Position numbers and translations under genes: made by a program
Source of the DNA: Geosiphon pyriformis
Taxonomy: Eukaryota; Glomeromycota; Glomeromycetes; Archaeosporales; Geosiphonaceae
Length of the DNA: 64,000 nucleotides
Direction of reading: 5' to 3'
Assembly (NCBI GenBank): GCA_016748015.1
Contig: JAAOMT010000096.1
Location: forward strand, 329,087-393,086
Notes under the pieces: generated by a model
The model's database searches: none
What the model was told of the DNA's origin: nothing
Seen by the model: only the letters and a program-made list of their open reading frames with translations
Part shown: positions 38,283 to 51,690 of the stretch, piece by piece
Layout of the letters: each line of letters opens with the position of its first letter
Position numbering within the stretch: position 1 is the stretch's first letter

Positions 38283-38549
38283 TTGCTATAAATATCAAAA
38301 TTTAGATTATTTGTTTGTTAATTGTAAAGTATTACTATTTTTTTTTAAGCTATCTGTCAAGTTTTTTGTTGGTTTTAAGTTTTTTATATTATTTTTATTA
38401 ATAAAAAATTTTATGTAAAGATTTTTGCTTTTTTGACTTCTTTTTTTACTGCTTTTGTAATTGTTTTTGTTGTTAATTTTGTGACTAAATCAAGATTAAA
38501 TTTTTTGAAATTTGAAATTTTGAATTTAATCTTTTTAATCAAATCTATT
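38283..38549 (-). pseudogene. Coding remnant between two oppositely oriented LTR pieces
   Basis: Read on the minus strand from about 38560, there is an open Lys-rich stretch (NVPINLIDLIKKIKF and onward, about 50 codons) before stops begin. Lys where Glu would be expected would fit G-to-A drift. Its place beside an LTR of matching orientation suggests it is interior sequence of a minus-strand LTR element. Family unknown. Confidence 0.35.
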
Positions 38550-38990
38550 AAGTTAATTGGCACATTAATTATATTAATTTTAATAATTATTAGTTATTTT
38601 TAGGCTTAAATCTAAAACAATTTTTTTAAAACATATTTTTTATTTTTTATTTTTAGTTTTTTTTTTATGTTATTAAATAATCTACAGTCAAAATTTCTTA
38701 TAAAAAAGTTAACTTTATAGCAAAATAATTACATATTATTTGAAAAGTTTACAAATAAAATTTTTTTGTAAAAGAGTTAACTTTTACTACAAAGTAATTG
38801 CACAAAAAAATTGGCATAAAACTGACTATTTTATTATAAGTTCAATAATATATATAGTTTAAAATATAGAAAAATACTTTGAAAAAAAATTAGATTATTA
38901 AAAGTTTACCAACTTTTATTAAATAAACAAAATTAACAGCAAATTAGTATTAACAATATTAAAAAAAGAGTAAAAAAATCTTTGGTAATA
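38550..38990 (+). repeat. 5' LTR of Ty3-1 (truncated)
   Basis: It aligns with the last 430 bp or so of the LTR at 47741-48712, including matches around agttaacttttactacaaag and the end tttggtaata. The first half is missing, replaced by unrelated sequence and an inverted LTR fragment. Confidence 0.7.
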
Positions 38991-41379
38991 TTTGGTATTC
39001 TTTCAAAAATAATACAGTAATAATTATATAAAAATAATAATTATATTTGATATAATAACTTTAAAGTATTATTAGTTAATTTATATTTACTGCAAACAAC
39101 AATTTGAAATACAAGACAAAATTATAGTTGTCAAGAAAACATTTTTTTATAAATTGAAAACTGAATCAACAATTATTTTTTCGAAGATTAAAATATTATA
39201 AAAGTTAAATAAAACTTTTTTGAAAACTTAATCTATTATTTAAATACAGAATTAAAAAATATTAGGCAGATGCTTATATTATCTATTTTCAAGAACTTAA
39301 CTATAATATTATCAAGTTTTATAAAAAAAAAATATTCTGTTAACTCATAATTTGTTCTTAAACTAGAATTTAAACCAAAAATAAACAATAAAACAAAAAC
39401 AAAAAAAACACTTAACTAATTCAAACAATATTTAACACATTAAAAATAACATTCAAATACTTGTAAATATTTAAACAAGAAACAAATATTAAATTACTAC
39501 TTTCAATCACATTTTTTTTGCTTAAACATAAACACTTAATTTATTTTTTAACTATTTTTTAAGATCAAAAAACTTTACCAAAAGTCTTATTTAACAGCCA
39601 AAATTAATTTATATTAGCACTAAACTTTTTGATTTTTTGCAAAAAATCAGAGTAAATACTTAAAAAAATTAGATAACAAAGAAAACATTTTTAACTTATT
39701 AAAAAAAACAAAGAAAAAAAACAAAGAAAAAAAAACCACAGATAATAAAAAAAAAACAATAAAAAAATAGTCATTACTTATATTACAAAAATTTCTAATT
39801 TTTTTGGAGAAAATATTAAGACCAGTTCTCAAAAATAACTTAATCAAATTATCAAAACAAGAAATATAAATAAATAAAATACAGTAAAAATGTTATAAAC
39901 AATTTTTTATTTTCTTAAAAAAACTGCAGATAAATGGTTTAAAAACTTAGCCAACTTTTTTACAGATTGACAAATCTTTAAAACTGTTTTTTTTAATAGT
40001 TTATAGACAATAATATATTAATTACTCTTAATAATTATTTTCGAAATATCAATTAAAACTATTTAAATCTTTTATAATTTATATTAAAAAATTCAACAAA
40101 CTTTTCAGAAAAATTTATTAACTAGAAACCAGTACTTATTATTTTAATACTCAAGTTTTAAATCAATTTATTACTGGTTTAAAGATTAAATTAATTAAAA
40201 AATTTTGTCTATATGTTCTAGCAAACTTAGTTTTTGTTATTTAACATATTAAAAACTACAAAATAGCAATAGAAAAAGTAAACTAAACCAAACTTGTTAA
40301 TTTTATTATTAGAAAAACCAGCTTGATAGCTGAAAAAAAAATCGACAATTCATTAAAAAAATTAAAACTTATTTTGTTAATTAACAACAAAAATATTAAC
40401 TACCATAAAAATAAAACCAAAAAAACTTTTTATTATTTAATAACAGCCAAATTTAATAGTTAAACTGTTATTATTGTAAAATTTTTGAATACTAAAAATA
40501 TAATTTCTAAAAGATGCAAAGATACCAACAAAAACAAAATAATTAATATTATTCTTTTTAGCAATAGCAATCATATAATTTACTATTATTTATATATTAT
40601 TTATTAAAACTTCAATCTACTTATTATTAACTTGCTTTATAATAATTATAACAATACTATCAATTATCTTTAATTCAAAATTATTAATTATTAGCATAAA
40701 GATTAGTTTAATTTAATTAATTTATACTATACAATTACTTTCAAATTAACAATAGCAGAATTAGTTTTAATAATTAACAACCATTTAAATACTTTTATAT
40801 TTAACCCAATTATTTTATAATATCAAAAAACCAGAATTTTTACCATATTGTATTCTCAAAAAATAGAATTATAGCACAACAGCAAAACTTTTTCTCTAAC
40901 AATATTACAATTTTATTAGCAAAAATAACCGAAAATACAAATATTTTAAACATCTTTTTATTTGAATTTAAAACAAATAAATTATTTTTTGTATTTAACA
41001 ATATAGTTGTTTCTAAACAAAAAGCAATTACAGCAATATATACTAAAACTAAAATAAAAAAAAATAAATTTACTAATTTTAGATAATAAATTTACTCAAA
41101 ATATTATTATCTATTAATTGATACAAAAATTAAAATAAACTATTGACAGACTTATCTAAACAATAATTATTATTGCCAATAATATAAAAAAAACTCTTGT
41201 AAAAAAATTAACAATTTTTTTTTTACTATTAATAAAATTACTATTCTGATTAAAGTTCTTATAATAGATGTATTCCAGTATTAAGCTCTTATTAAAAACA
41301 ATTGATTTCTTAAGACCAATACAAATTTAAATTAAGAAACTCAAAAATTAAAAATTTTGTATTAAAAACAATACTGCTA

Positions 41380-44300
41380 TTTGTAATATTTTTAATAAAC
41401 AATTTAAAAAAGCCCTAGTTTTTGAATTTAAAGAAAAAAAAACCCCCAATTACAGAAATTTATATAATACTTAACTTTTGGTTTAATTAAACTAAAAAAA
41501 CAGAACAATAACTAATCAAAATTACCAAATTATAATTAATATTAAACAATAAACAATAAACAAAATAATAGCTAATATGTTTTTTATTTAAAATTTCAAC
41601 TAAAAAAACAGCCAGCTTATATTTTATTTAAATACAAAAATTATAATAAAAAGCTTTTATTTATGAAAGCTTGTATTTTATTTAAAGAAAAATATAAAAT
41701 TAATATCTGTTATTATTATAAATCCTACTATTAAAAACAATATAGCAGTTCTAAATAAAATAAAAAATAAGACAATATATTTTATCTTATATATAAAAAA
41801 TTATTATTAAAAAATACAATTAAATTAATATTATAATAAAAAAAGGAGTCTGTAATCAAATCTGTTAATATACTCTTTTTATTTTTAAAAAAATAAAATA
41901 TACTATAAAATTAGCAAAATTTGATTATAAAAATAAAGTAGAGTTTTACTACTTATCTTTTAACTATGTTTATCTCTCCAAAAAAATCCAAATCCAATAA
42001 TTAAAATAAATAAACATTCAATTTTGCAAAAAATATATTATGTTTTGTAATAACCAATAATGTTCTAAATATTATGTTTTTAGTATATTATTATTAGTTA
42101 AAAACAATCAAAATAAAATTAAATTAAATTTGAACCACCAAAAATACAGTCAAAAATCTCAACAATTCTAATTTATCTTACTAAAATTCAATTTGCTATA
42201 CAATTCAAATATTTTGACAATAATAAACAAAAAATCAAGCCAAAAAAAGCTCACAAAATTGATATAAAATATGATTTATAATATTCAAAAAAAAATTTGG
42301 TTTTGTAATTAAAATCTTGAACAAAAATTAATTTTAAAATTGTTTTTGAAATTTTATCAAGAGCAATAGTACAAATTGCTTCTTAATTATTATTGGTAGC
42401 AAAGAAATTAAAAAATTATTAATATAAGATATATTAAAAATATTACAGTAATGCTCTAAAACAAAACTAAAAATTCATTCAAAAATAAACATGTTAAAAA
42501 GATTGCACAAGCTATTTATTTATTTTTAATTAATATTTTAGGTCTGCAATTAATTAAAAATCAAGAAAAACTTGACAAAAGCAAAAAAAATTCAAGATTT
42601 TGGATTAACTAGATAATTTACAGTTTTAGTAAATATAGCTTTCAATATATAAAATAAATTTTACCAAATTTTTAGACTATTTAAAACAATTATTATTCTA
42701 CTTTTTAAAAAATTTTGTGAAGTATATATTTGTTTAATACTTATTACTACTTAACAAATTTTTGAATCTAATAAACAAATTTACAAAAAATATAGAATTT
42801 TAATTCCAAATATTTATTTGTTTAAAAAAATCTAAAAATTTAATGTTATTTTCTATTATTCCAACAATTGTTCTATTATATTAAATAATTATTTAGAAAT
42901 TAGAATATCTACAATAATATTTTTAAGCAGAGTTATTACAAAAAATTATGAATTTCACAAAAATAATTAGATACTTTTATTCAAAATTTAATTTAATTCA
43001 TATTATTAAAAATTATTATGTTGTTATTAAAAAATTATTTTGAATCAACATAAAACAATTAAAATTATAGCAACAAAAACAACTTAAATAGTTAATTGTA
43101 AAATATGCTAATATATTTGCTAAAAATAACAATAATCTTGAAAAAATTGATTTGGTTCAACAGCAAATCTATACTAAAGATACAAAACCAAAAAGACAAC
43201 AAGTTTATTAAGTTTTACCTAAAAACCACTAATTTATTAAAAAAAAATATAATAAATGCTTAACAATAAACTCGTCTAATTATTAATAAGTTTTATTAAT
43301 AGTTTTTATTAAAATAAAAAAATTTATTTTTGTGTTAATTATTACCAACTAAATAGTATTATTATTAAAAATATTTACTTTTTATTACAAATTAATAACA
43401 TGTTAAATGCTCTTAATAAATCTAAATATTTTTTAACATTAAATCTGGAAAGTAAATATTAGCAAGTTGTTATAAATTCTAAAAATCGCCCAAAAATAGC
43501 TTTTATCATCCAAAAAAAAATAATGAATTTAATATAATGTCTTTTAAATTATATAATATATTAGCAATATTTTAACAACTTATAAATATTGTCTATACTG
43601 AATTTTTTTAAAAGTTAATAATTGTCTATTTTAATAATACTAAGATTTACTTATTATTATTTAAAACATATTTAATTTATTTGCAAGAAATTTTTCAATG
43701 ATTACAAAAAACAGAATTAAAACTAAACATTAAAAATATTATTTCAGAAAAACCAGCTTGGCTTTTTTTGGTTATATTGTTAATAAAGAAAAAGTTAAAT
43801 CTAATTCAAAAAAAATCAATGTTGTTAAAAACTTTAAAGTTTTAAAAAACACTACAAAATAAAAAAAAATTTACTAAATTAATATTTTACTACTAAAAAT
43901 TTAGCAAAAAATTTTCTGAAATTATTAAACTATTTAATTACTTAATCAATAAAAATATTAAATACAAATAGATAATAAAACAACAAAAAGCTTTTGATAT
44001 TGTTAAAAAAAAACTTATAACAATTTTAATTTTTGTTTATTTTAACTTTAGTAAAAAATTTCAACTGGTTACAGATGTTTTGTATATAGCTTTTGGTACT
44101 ATCTTATTTCAATTAGATGATAATAGCAATAAATAAATAATTACTTATATTAGCAAAATATTAAAGTTACCAGAAAAAATTTATCTTGTTATTAAGTTAA
44201 AAACCACAACAGTAATTTAGGCTTTTTACTATTTAATCTATATTTTAAACTTAAAAAATTTGATATTATTATTGATAATATTAAATTTAAATAATTCTAT

Positions 44301-45600
44301 AACAAAAATTTAAAATTAAATACCAAATAAATCTAATAGACTAAATTTTTTACAAATTATTAATATATTATATACTACAAATCAGGAAAATTACACACAA
44401 ATTTTAATTGTTTTTTTAAAATAAAACAAAATTAAACCCAAAAACCAACCAATTTAATAATAATAATTAACAAAACAAACAATAATAAATCCCAAAAATT
44501 ACAACAATTTTAAACAATATTTAAAAACATTTATAATACTAAAAACTTAGTTTCTAAATAAAAACCATTGATTACAATACTAAGCAAACAATATTTTATA
44601 TACAATAATATTATTTATTATTAAAATTACAAAAATTTAAACAATTTATTCAAAATAATCCAAAAAACATAAAAAGAAAACAATTTTATATAATATATAT
44701 TTGAACAATTTAAAAAACACTATAATATTATTTTTGGTTTTAAATAAAAAAATATTTACTAATATATTGAATTTTATAATAATTGTCAAAAAAAAACACA
44801 CTTTATAGAACTCTTAAATCCAATTAAAGTTAAATAACTTTTTAATTAAGTTGGTATTAATTTAGTCAGATTACTACTTATTACAATTTAAAAAAATTAA
44901 TATATTGTATTTATAATAGATTATTTAACAAAATAACCAAAAACAAAAACAATTTAATAAATAAATACAAAATTAATAACAAATTTCATATAAAAAAACA
45001 TTATTTGTAGACATAAATACTGAATTAAACTTTTATCTAATTAAAAAACACATTTTGTGAACAATCTAATACAAAAAATTTGTGAATAATAATATTAAAA
45101 AACTTTTATCTTTGCTTTACTATTTATAAATAAATAGTTTTATAAAATATTTTAACAAAACACTTTGTAAATTATTAGCCAAAGTTTTAACTAATTTTAA
45201 GCAAAAATATAATTTTTTTATTTTATTAGTGTTATTAGTATATAAAACATTAAAACAGAATATAATAAAACACATATTATTTAACCTAATTTATATAAAA
45301 ATAGCAATATTACCATTAATTTTACAATAAAATTTTATCCAGTTTAAACAACCACAAAAAACAACTTTTAATAAACATTACAAAAAAAAACTTATATACT
45401 TCTTAGTACATTAAAAAAAAAATAATAAATTGTAATTATTTACATAAAATACTCTCAAGCTTAATAAAAAAACAGCATAATAACAAATTACTAGTTACTA
45501 ACAAATTTAAAATTAAAAATAAAGTTTTTTTTACATAAAATTAAGGTTAAAAAGCAATAAAATAAAAAATTTAATTATAAATAAGACAAATTATTTTATA
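41380..45600 (+). pseudogene. Ty3-1 gag-pol relic
   Basis: Readable fragments come in the order expected for Ty3 elements. The first is a gag/pol linker near 41420. The reverse transcriptase segment TLNLESKY-stop-QVVINSKNRPK lies near 43437 (the usual LDLASGYWQ block, Trp to stop). RNase H reads IAFGTILFQLDD near 44083. For integrase, YNNCQKKT near 44780 is followed by VGINLVRLLLIT near 44855 (first catalytic Asp now Asn) and IDYLTK-stop-PKT near 44920 (Trp to stop). Stops are too many to list. The order reverse transcriptase, RNase H, integrase supports Ty3 rather than Copia. Confidence 0.75.
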
Positions 45601-46629
45601 TAAAATTTTAAAAAATAGATTATATAAGTTAAAACTTAATAATAAAATTTTGGAAAAAATTAAACATAGTAACAGACTTAAAAATTACTATTTTAGAACC
45701 AATTTCGAATCTTTAATTTTACAAATTAATACACAATTCTCTTTAGTTAACTTTAAAAATATTTTCTAAAACTTAAAACCAATAATTATTATTAAATAAT
45801 TTCCAAACTTGAACATTTAATAATTAAAATTATTTTATATTATTTGTATATTAGTAAAAACAATTTTACAAAAACAATTAAAAATTATATAAAAAAGCAA
45901 ACCAAAAATAATTTTCTTTTATATTTTCAATTAATTATTATGACTATTTTTCAAACCATTTAACAATTTTCTTAAAAATTAATAATAGTCTTAAAAATAC
46001 TGTTTGATTTATTTATAACTATTACTAAAAAACATATTAATTATACTCAAACAAAATTTGCTACAATATTAATAACAAAATTACAAAATTATTACTCTTA
46101 TAAAAAAACACAAAAAGTTATTTTGAAATTTACTTATCAGAGCTTTTAAAACAAGCTTTAAGAGAAAATTTAATATTTATTTCTATTAATATTCTATTAA
46201 ATATCACAATTTAACAATAACTTTAACAGTATTTTAATAAAAACAACAATAAAAACTCTTTAATTTGTAGATACTTTTATATTAGAAAAACATTTTATAA
46301 AAGAAAACTAAAGCTAAAAACAATAAATTTTATTCTTAAAACTATTCAAAAACAAATCTACAATAAATTAAGACAACAACTGGCTTAACAAATACTTATT
46401 ACAAATTTAAAACAGCTTTTAAATTTTATAAACTATTTTATACTTGTAAAAATATTCTATAATACTTAATTTTACAATCTTTTAAAAATTTAATTTATTA
46501 AAAAACTTAAAAAATTAAAATTTTAACAATTTTTAAACCAAATTTTTTTAATAATTTTGAATTATTATCTAAAAATTACAGACAGTACTTAAACTTTGAC
46601 AGAACTCAGTCTTAAAAAAAAGATTATAT

Positions 46630-47612
46630 TATTAGCAAAAATTTGAGATATTATTTAATATAAAATTATTTTTATAATTCTTATTATTAATTAGCATATA
46701 TTATTATTTTAATATTATTTTTTAAATTAACCAAATTATTATTGATTAATAATTTAATTTATACAGAACACAAATATAATCAAATTGTATTGATTAGATT
46801 ATATAATATACTGAATCATATAATATTCAAAATTTACCAAAATATTTAAAAATTTGATAAAATATTTAACAATTCACTAAAATAATTTATAATTTACAGA
46901 AATAACTTGTAATTTAATAAAATGTATTTTTAGTTTATTGAAATATCAAAAAAAAAAATGTTTGACTACAAAATAATATTACAATAAGTTAAATAAAAGA
47001 AGAGCTTTTTTTTTAAGAAAATGTATTTTGGTTTACAATATTTTTCTTAGAATTATAGCTTAAAATATCTTACTTAATAATTAATTACTACAAATTGTTT
47101 TAATAAAATTATATTAAATTCTTATTTATTACTACTTAAAATTATTTATTTAAAACTAATATTTAAAATTAATTAACTATTAATTTTAATAACTGTTAAT
47201 AACTTTTAGGCTTAGATCTAAAATAATTTTCTTAACACATATTTTTTATTTTTTATTTTTAGTTATTTTTTTTATTTTTTATTTTTTTTTATATTATTGA
47301 ATAGCTATAGTCAAGATTTTTTGTAGAAAAGTTAACTTTTACAGCAAAATAATTACATATTATTTAAAAAGTTTACAAACAAAATTTTCTTATAAAAAAG
47401 TTAATTTTTATTGCAAAATAATGACATAAGTAATTGGTACAAAATTGGTTATTTTATTATAAACCTAATACATATATAATCCAAAGTATAAAAAGATATT
47501 TTAAAAGAAAAACTAACTTATTAGAGATTTATTAGCTTTTATTAAAAGCTGAATTAATAATAAAATAACATTAATAATATTAAAAAAAAGGTAAAAAAAA
47601 TCTCTAATAATA
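46630..47612 (+). repeat. 3' LTR of Ty3-1
   Basis: A 983-bp unit aligning end to end with the LTR at 47741-48712, with most C/G positions changed to T/A. It begins tattagcaaaaattt (from tgttaccag...) and ends tctctaataata. Its right end abuts the 3' tail of LINE-D. Confidence 0.75.
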
Positions 47613-47740
47613 GTGTAAATTAATTAATAATACCTTTTTTTTTATTGCTTAATAAATAAGATCCAAACATTACTTAGTACAATATATCAACCAAATAATC
47701 TTAACTAGGTGTAAATCATGTATTTTTCACATGTAACCAG

Positions 47741-48712
47741 TGTTACCAGTAGAATTTAGTTATTAATTAGCATGAAATTATCTTTATAATTCCTATTATT
47801 AATTAGCATACATTATTATTTATTTTAATTATTACTTATTATTTAATCAAATTATCAAATATCATTACTCAATCAATAATCCAATTTGTACTCTAGAAAT
47901 TAAGATGATCAAATTACACAATACTCTAAATTATTTAACATAGTTAAAATTCGCCGAAATTAATAGAAATTGGCCGAAATAATCAATAGTTTAGTGAAAT
48001 AACTTGTAGTTTACTGAAATATATCTTTAGTTCACCCAAATTATAGCAAAGAGAAAAGTGCAAGTTTAAAGACTAGTACTACAACAAGTTGTATAAAAGA
48101 AAAGTTTCTCTCTTCAAGAAAATGTATCTTTTCATAGTATCTTATTATAGCATCTTACTTTAGATATTTTAATTAAAACAAATCATCTTTTATACATTCA
48201 AATAAAAATTAAATATTTGAAAAACAAATCCTTAAAATTATTACACTTGAAATTTTCTTAACTTAACTAACATTTTAAAATTGATTAGCTACTAATTTCA
48301 GTAATCTGTTAGTAACTCCAGGCCTGGATAAAAAACATTTCCTTTGACACAATTTTATTTTTTTTATATTTTTTTTATTTTTATTTTTTTTTCTTATTAT
48401 AATTATTAAGGTAGCCTATAGACAAAATTCCTGTAGAAGAGTTGACTTTTACAGCAAAGTAACTACACATTTTTAGTGAGCTTCCAAATGAGCAATTCCT
48501 GGGAAAGAGTTGACATTTACTACAATGTAACTACACAAAGTAACTGGCACAGAATTGGCTATTCCACTTATAAGCCCAGCAGTTCAAATTATAGAAAATA
48601 ATTTGAAGATAAATTTAGTTACTGGAGGTCTAACTACTTTCTGAGAATGTAAATTCACAGCAAATCAACATTAACAACATTCAAAAAAAGAGACCAAAAA
48701 CCTCTGGTAACA
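47741..48712 (+). mobile_element. Solo LTR inserted in LINE-D 3' UTR, with target duplication
   Basis: A 972-bp LTR running tgttaccagtag to cctctggtaaca, directly flanked by ccag at 47737-47740 and ccag at 48713-48716. No interior is present, so it is the product of LTR-LTR recombination. CG dinucleotides such as attcgccgaaatt near 47950 survive, showing it is much younger than the Ty3-1 LTRs next to it. Orientation is given as that of Ty3-1. Confidence 0.88.
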
Positions 48713-48730
48713 CCAGCCATTTAGGCTAAT

Positions 48731-49347
48731 TAGGACAACACTAATTATTTATATGAACTAAAACCACCCAATCTAAACCCAAAAAAAACTTATAAGATTT
48801 ATGAAAACCAAAATTAACTCCTAAAGCATCAGCAATACTCAACAATTTAATTACACCAGCAGAAAGAACCGAAAAAAGCCCAGATACTAAGACTGGAATA
48901 AACTTATTATGTGAAATTAGACTATTCTTTTCCATAAAAACCCAGTGTTTAATATAGACCAATCAAACCTCTACTCTAAATACAAGACAAAACTTGCACA
49001 CAAAGTCTGCAATCTTCTGACTTGTAATTTTGGAATCTCTGAAAACAAAAAGAGATTCTTAATACCAATCATTAAAAACAATATCCTTGCACAAAGCCAC
49101 ATATACAGCAATATTAAAAGAGCAGGAACCCAAATACTGTGAAACACATGAAGACAAACAAAACAGACCAGAAAGTATCTTCTATTCAGCCACATAGGCA
49201 TCCAGCAACTATGCACAAGCACCAAAATCAGATGAATAAGAAAAAGTGTGGTCAAAGATTTCAATATCTCCACAAAACAAACACAACACACTTGGATAAC
49301 TATTGATATACAAATACTTATGTACAATGACAAAGAGCTAATAGTAT
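48731..49347 (-). pseudogene. LINE-D ORF2, C-terminal segment
   Basis: From 49347 leftwards the frame reads HKYLYINSYPSVLCLFCGD, then FDHTFSYSSDFGACA, matching the Cys-rich C-terminal region of LINE-B ORF2. The 48741-48962 stretch (IKHWVFMEKNSLI) matches the final residues (SHWVVMEKASLV). It is the direct continuation of the ORF2 part ending at 57092 on the other side of Ty3-2. Stops and frame changes are present. Confidence 0.8.
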
Positions 49348-50084
49348 TGTTACAGTTGAGACCTATACTTCTTATTAATTATCACATGTATTAGCCACTA
49401 ATGTTATATGATTAGCCACACTATTTTTAGAAAGTGATCATTGACCTGATCAATGATCTGACTGTTGACCTAACCATTGACCTGATCATTGATCTGATCA
49501 ATGCCTTGATTATTGACCTGATTATTGACCTAATCATTGACTTAATTATTAACCACTTTTGACAGCTATATAAGTAATGAATCTCTTAGCTGTAGAAAAG
49601 CATGTAATAACAAGCATCTGAATAATCAAGAATAAATAAAATAACAACTTTCATCTCAATCCTTTTCTTATCGCTAATTTTCCTTTCTCTACCTTCAAGT
49701 ATCTGAACATCTTAAAGATAAAAGATTACTTGTTGGTCTTTTTCTAACGTATATAATTGTAGCATTTAAAGATTATTTGAATAAACATGACTGAAAAACA
49801 CAAGTTGATATCTGATATTGAATTCTAAGAGCGCCAATATGAGGCATAGAATTATACCAGTGGTGATCAATTGTTGACAGTATGGACTATTCCTCTATCT
49901 TTAGATTCCCCAGTTACCTTTAAAAAGAATAGCAACTGAGATATTTTATGAGACTAATCTCATACATTGAATTCATACTCATTCAATTCACTCTTTAAAG
50001 TTGAAATTCCCTTTGATTATTTCCATCACCCTACAATCCTGTTCTCCTTTGCTATCCATTAGCTTGTTACTCCAACCCATAACA
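49348..50084 (+). repeat. 5' LTR of Ty3-2
   Basis: 737 bp from tgttacagttgagacc to ccaacccataaca. It contains a degenerate tandem array of attgacctgatc-like 12-mers at about 49437-49555. It differs from the 3' LTR by point changes and by having more 12-mer units, so the two LTRs have diverged since insertion. Confidence 0.9.
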
Positions 50085-50090
50085 TAAAAG

Positions 50091-50107
50091 TGGTGCTGCC
50101 TGTGAGG
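50091..50107 (+). promoter_or_regulatory. Primer-binding site candidate of Ty3-2
   Basis: The sequence tggtgctgcctgtgagg lies six bases after the 5' LTR. It begins with TGG, complementary to the CCA end of a tRNA, as expected for minus-strand priming. The tRNA species is not identified. Confidence 0.6.
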
Positions 50108-50136
50108 TTGTCAAAATTCACTTATTTCCTTATTGT

Positions 50137-51690
50137 ATGGGTGATTATTTATACTTGTCACAGCAATCAGAAAAACACTTTGTAGCACACAACAAAAACG
50201 ATCTAGACTTTATTGAACTCAACCCTTTGCCCTCTTGATTGATTTGCTTTCCCATTGAAAAACAATCCAGCAGACAATTCCAAGACTTTTGGAACTGGTT
50301 TTTGAATAAGCATTCAGCTGAAACCTATACAGCTTATACAATCTATTACTTTAACCAAGCTTATTTTGAAGATGACTTTGAAAAAAGAAACAACTGTATC
50401 AATCAGCTTTTATATTCTGCAACCTTTGAACAACAGCCCCCTAATTTCGAATATCTGAATTACCAAATCCATATTTGGATTGCTGTTTACTAACTAGTTG
50501 AAAACCCCTTTGAAACAGAAGAAAAAAGTTACCAAACTGCTCCTATTTTTGATATTTTCTCAAGTGAATCAGAGCACTCCACACAAACAGTAACTCCTGA
50601 ACCAATGGCCCAAGATTCAATACAAGCAAACATCCTGGCTGCCCTCCAAGGTATACAAACTGCCTTGGGGTAAAGAAACAACACTCTACTACCATTATTC
50701 AGAGGCGATGTACAAGATCTAATTAAATGGTTGGATGACTTTAAAAGAGCTGTTACAGCCAACCAATATGATGATAAGTACAAGTTTTAAATTGTTGGTG
50801 GCTACCTCCAAGGCTCTCCTGCTACCTGGTTCTCACAGGAAATTAATGCTAATGCCCATCAAAGAATTATTAGATGAATGCCAGCAAATGTCAGAAAAAA
50901 CAACACTTCTTTCACAACCTGGTTTGAAAACAAGTTCAGAACCCCAATCTTAATATTCAAGTGGCGCATGGAATTAAAATGAAGAACTCAAGGCCCTGGT
51001 GAAATTGTAACTGAATATGCTAAAGCAATCAGAAAGTTAATCAAGCATGTAGACTCTGGAAAAAATTGGACAGAAGAGCAAAAGATTCATTCCTTTACAA
51101 AAGGATTGAGAACTGATTTATCTTATGCTCTTTGGTCTCTCTTGGTCCTGAAAAACAATCCTACAATAGACATGGCCATTAAACTTGCCCAATAAATTGA
51201 AGACAACCAAAAAATACATTTGGGATCTACACTTCCAGTTTTTGCTCTTGCTCCTGTCATAGCTCTTGCTCCTCAAATGGCTGCTGCCTCTTTTGCTGCC
51301 CAAACTCAAGATCTAAATGAACAATTAATTGATAAACTCACAGCCAATCTTGCCTGGTTTTTAGAACCTTTGGCACAAGCAGTTAGAGATAACCAACAAT
51401 CACAAAGACCCAGATATGAACCACGTTTTAATCAGCCCTAGCAATCTCCTTATTAAAGACAGCAAAATCATGGTCCTCCCATATGTTATAGATGTGGATT
51501 AACTGGATATTTCTCAAAAGATTGCAACAATTCTCCTTTACCTCCTCCAGTTCCCAGAAATAATGACAATTAAAACAATAGACTCATCAACAATAATGCT
51601 CCCAATCAAAGACCCAACTATGCCAACATCAATTTCTTTGGAGAGGATTCTCTAGTTGAAGCCACTGTTTATCAGTCTTTAAACTGGTAG
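50137..51690 (+). pseudogene. Ty3-2 gag (capsid and zinc knuckle), broken
   Basis: One frame from the ATG at 50137 (MGDYLYLSQQSEKHF) to TAG at 51688. The capsid core shows the Ty3-type pattern LFRGDVQDLIKWLDDFKRA, then IVGGYLQGSPATWF, near 50695-50830. A zinc knuckle CYRCGLTGYFSKDC follows near 51488, in which the expected His has become Tyr. In-frame stops (at least eight) include a TGA near 50236 and several at expected Trp or Gln positions. Gag would build the particle around element RNA. The next coding block lies in the -1 frame from about 51684; this may be a programmed shift or just decay. Confidence 0.85.

Larger units (their letters stand above)
38550..47612 (+). mobile_element. Ty3-1: very old Ty3-type LTR retrotransposon
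   Basis: It consists of a truncated 5' LTR (about 38550-38990), an interior (38991-46629) and a 3' LTR (46630-47612). The LTRs belong to the TGTTACCAG family, here with ends decayed to tattagca...ctaataata. A tggtattc sequence two bases after the 5' LTR is where a primer-binding site belongs. The interior keeps readable pol segments on the plus strand. The LTR pair is in the same orientation as the LTR at 47741-48712. It is the most eroded identifiable element here, with CG nearly gone. Confidence 0.75.

Noticed and set aside
39647-39847. Phe-rich ORF on the minus strand inside Ty3-1
   Set aside because: Lies opposite the coding strand of Ty3-1 in A-rich sequence; shadow frame.
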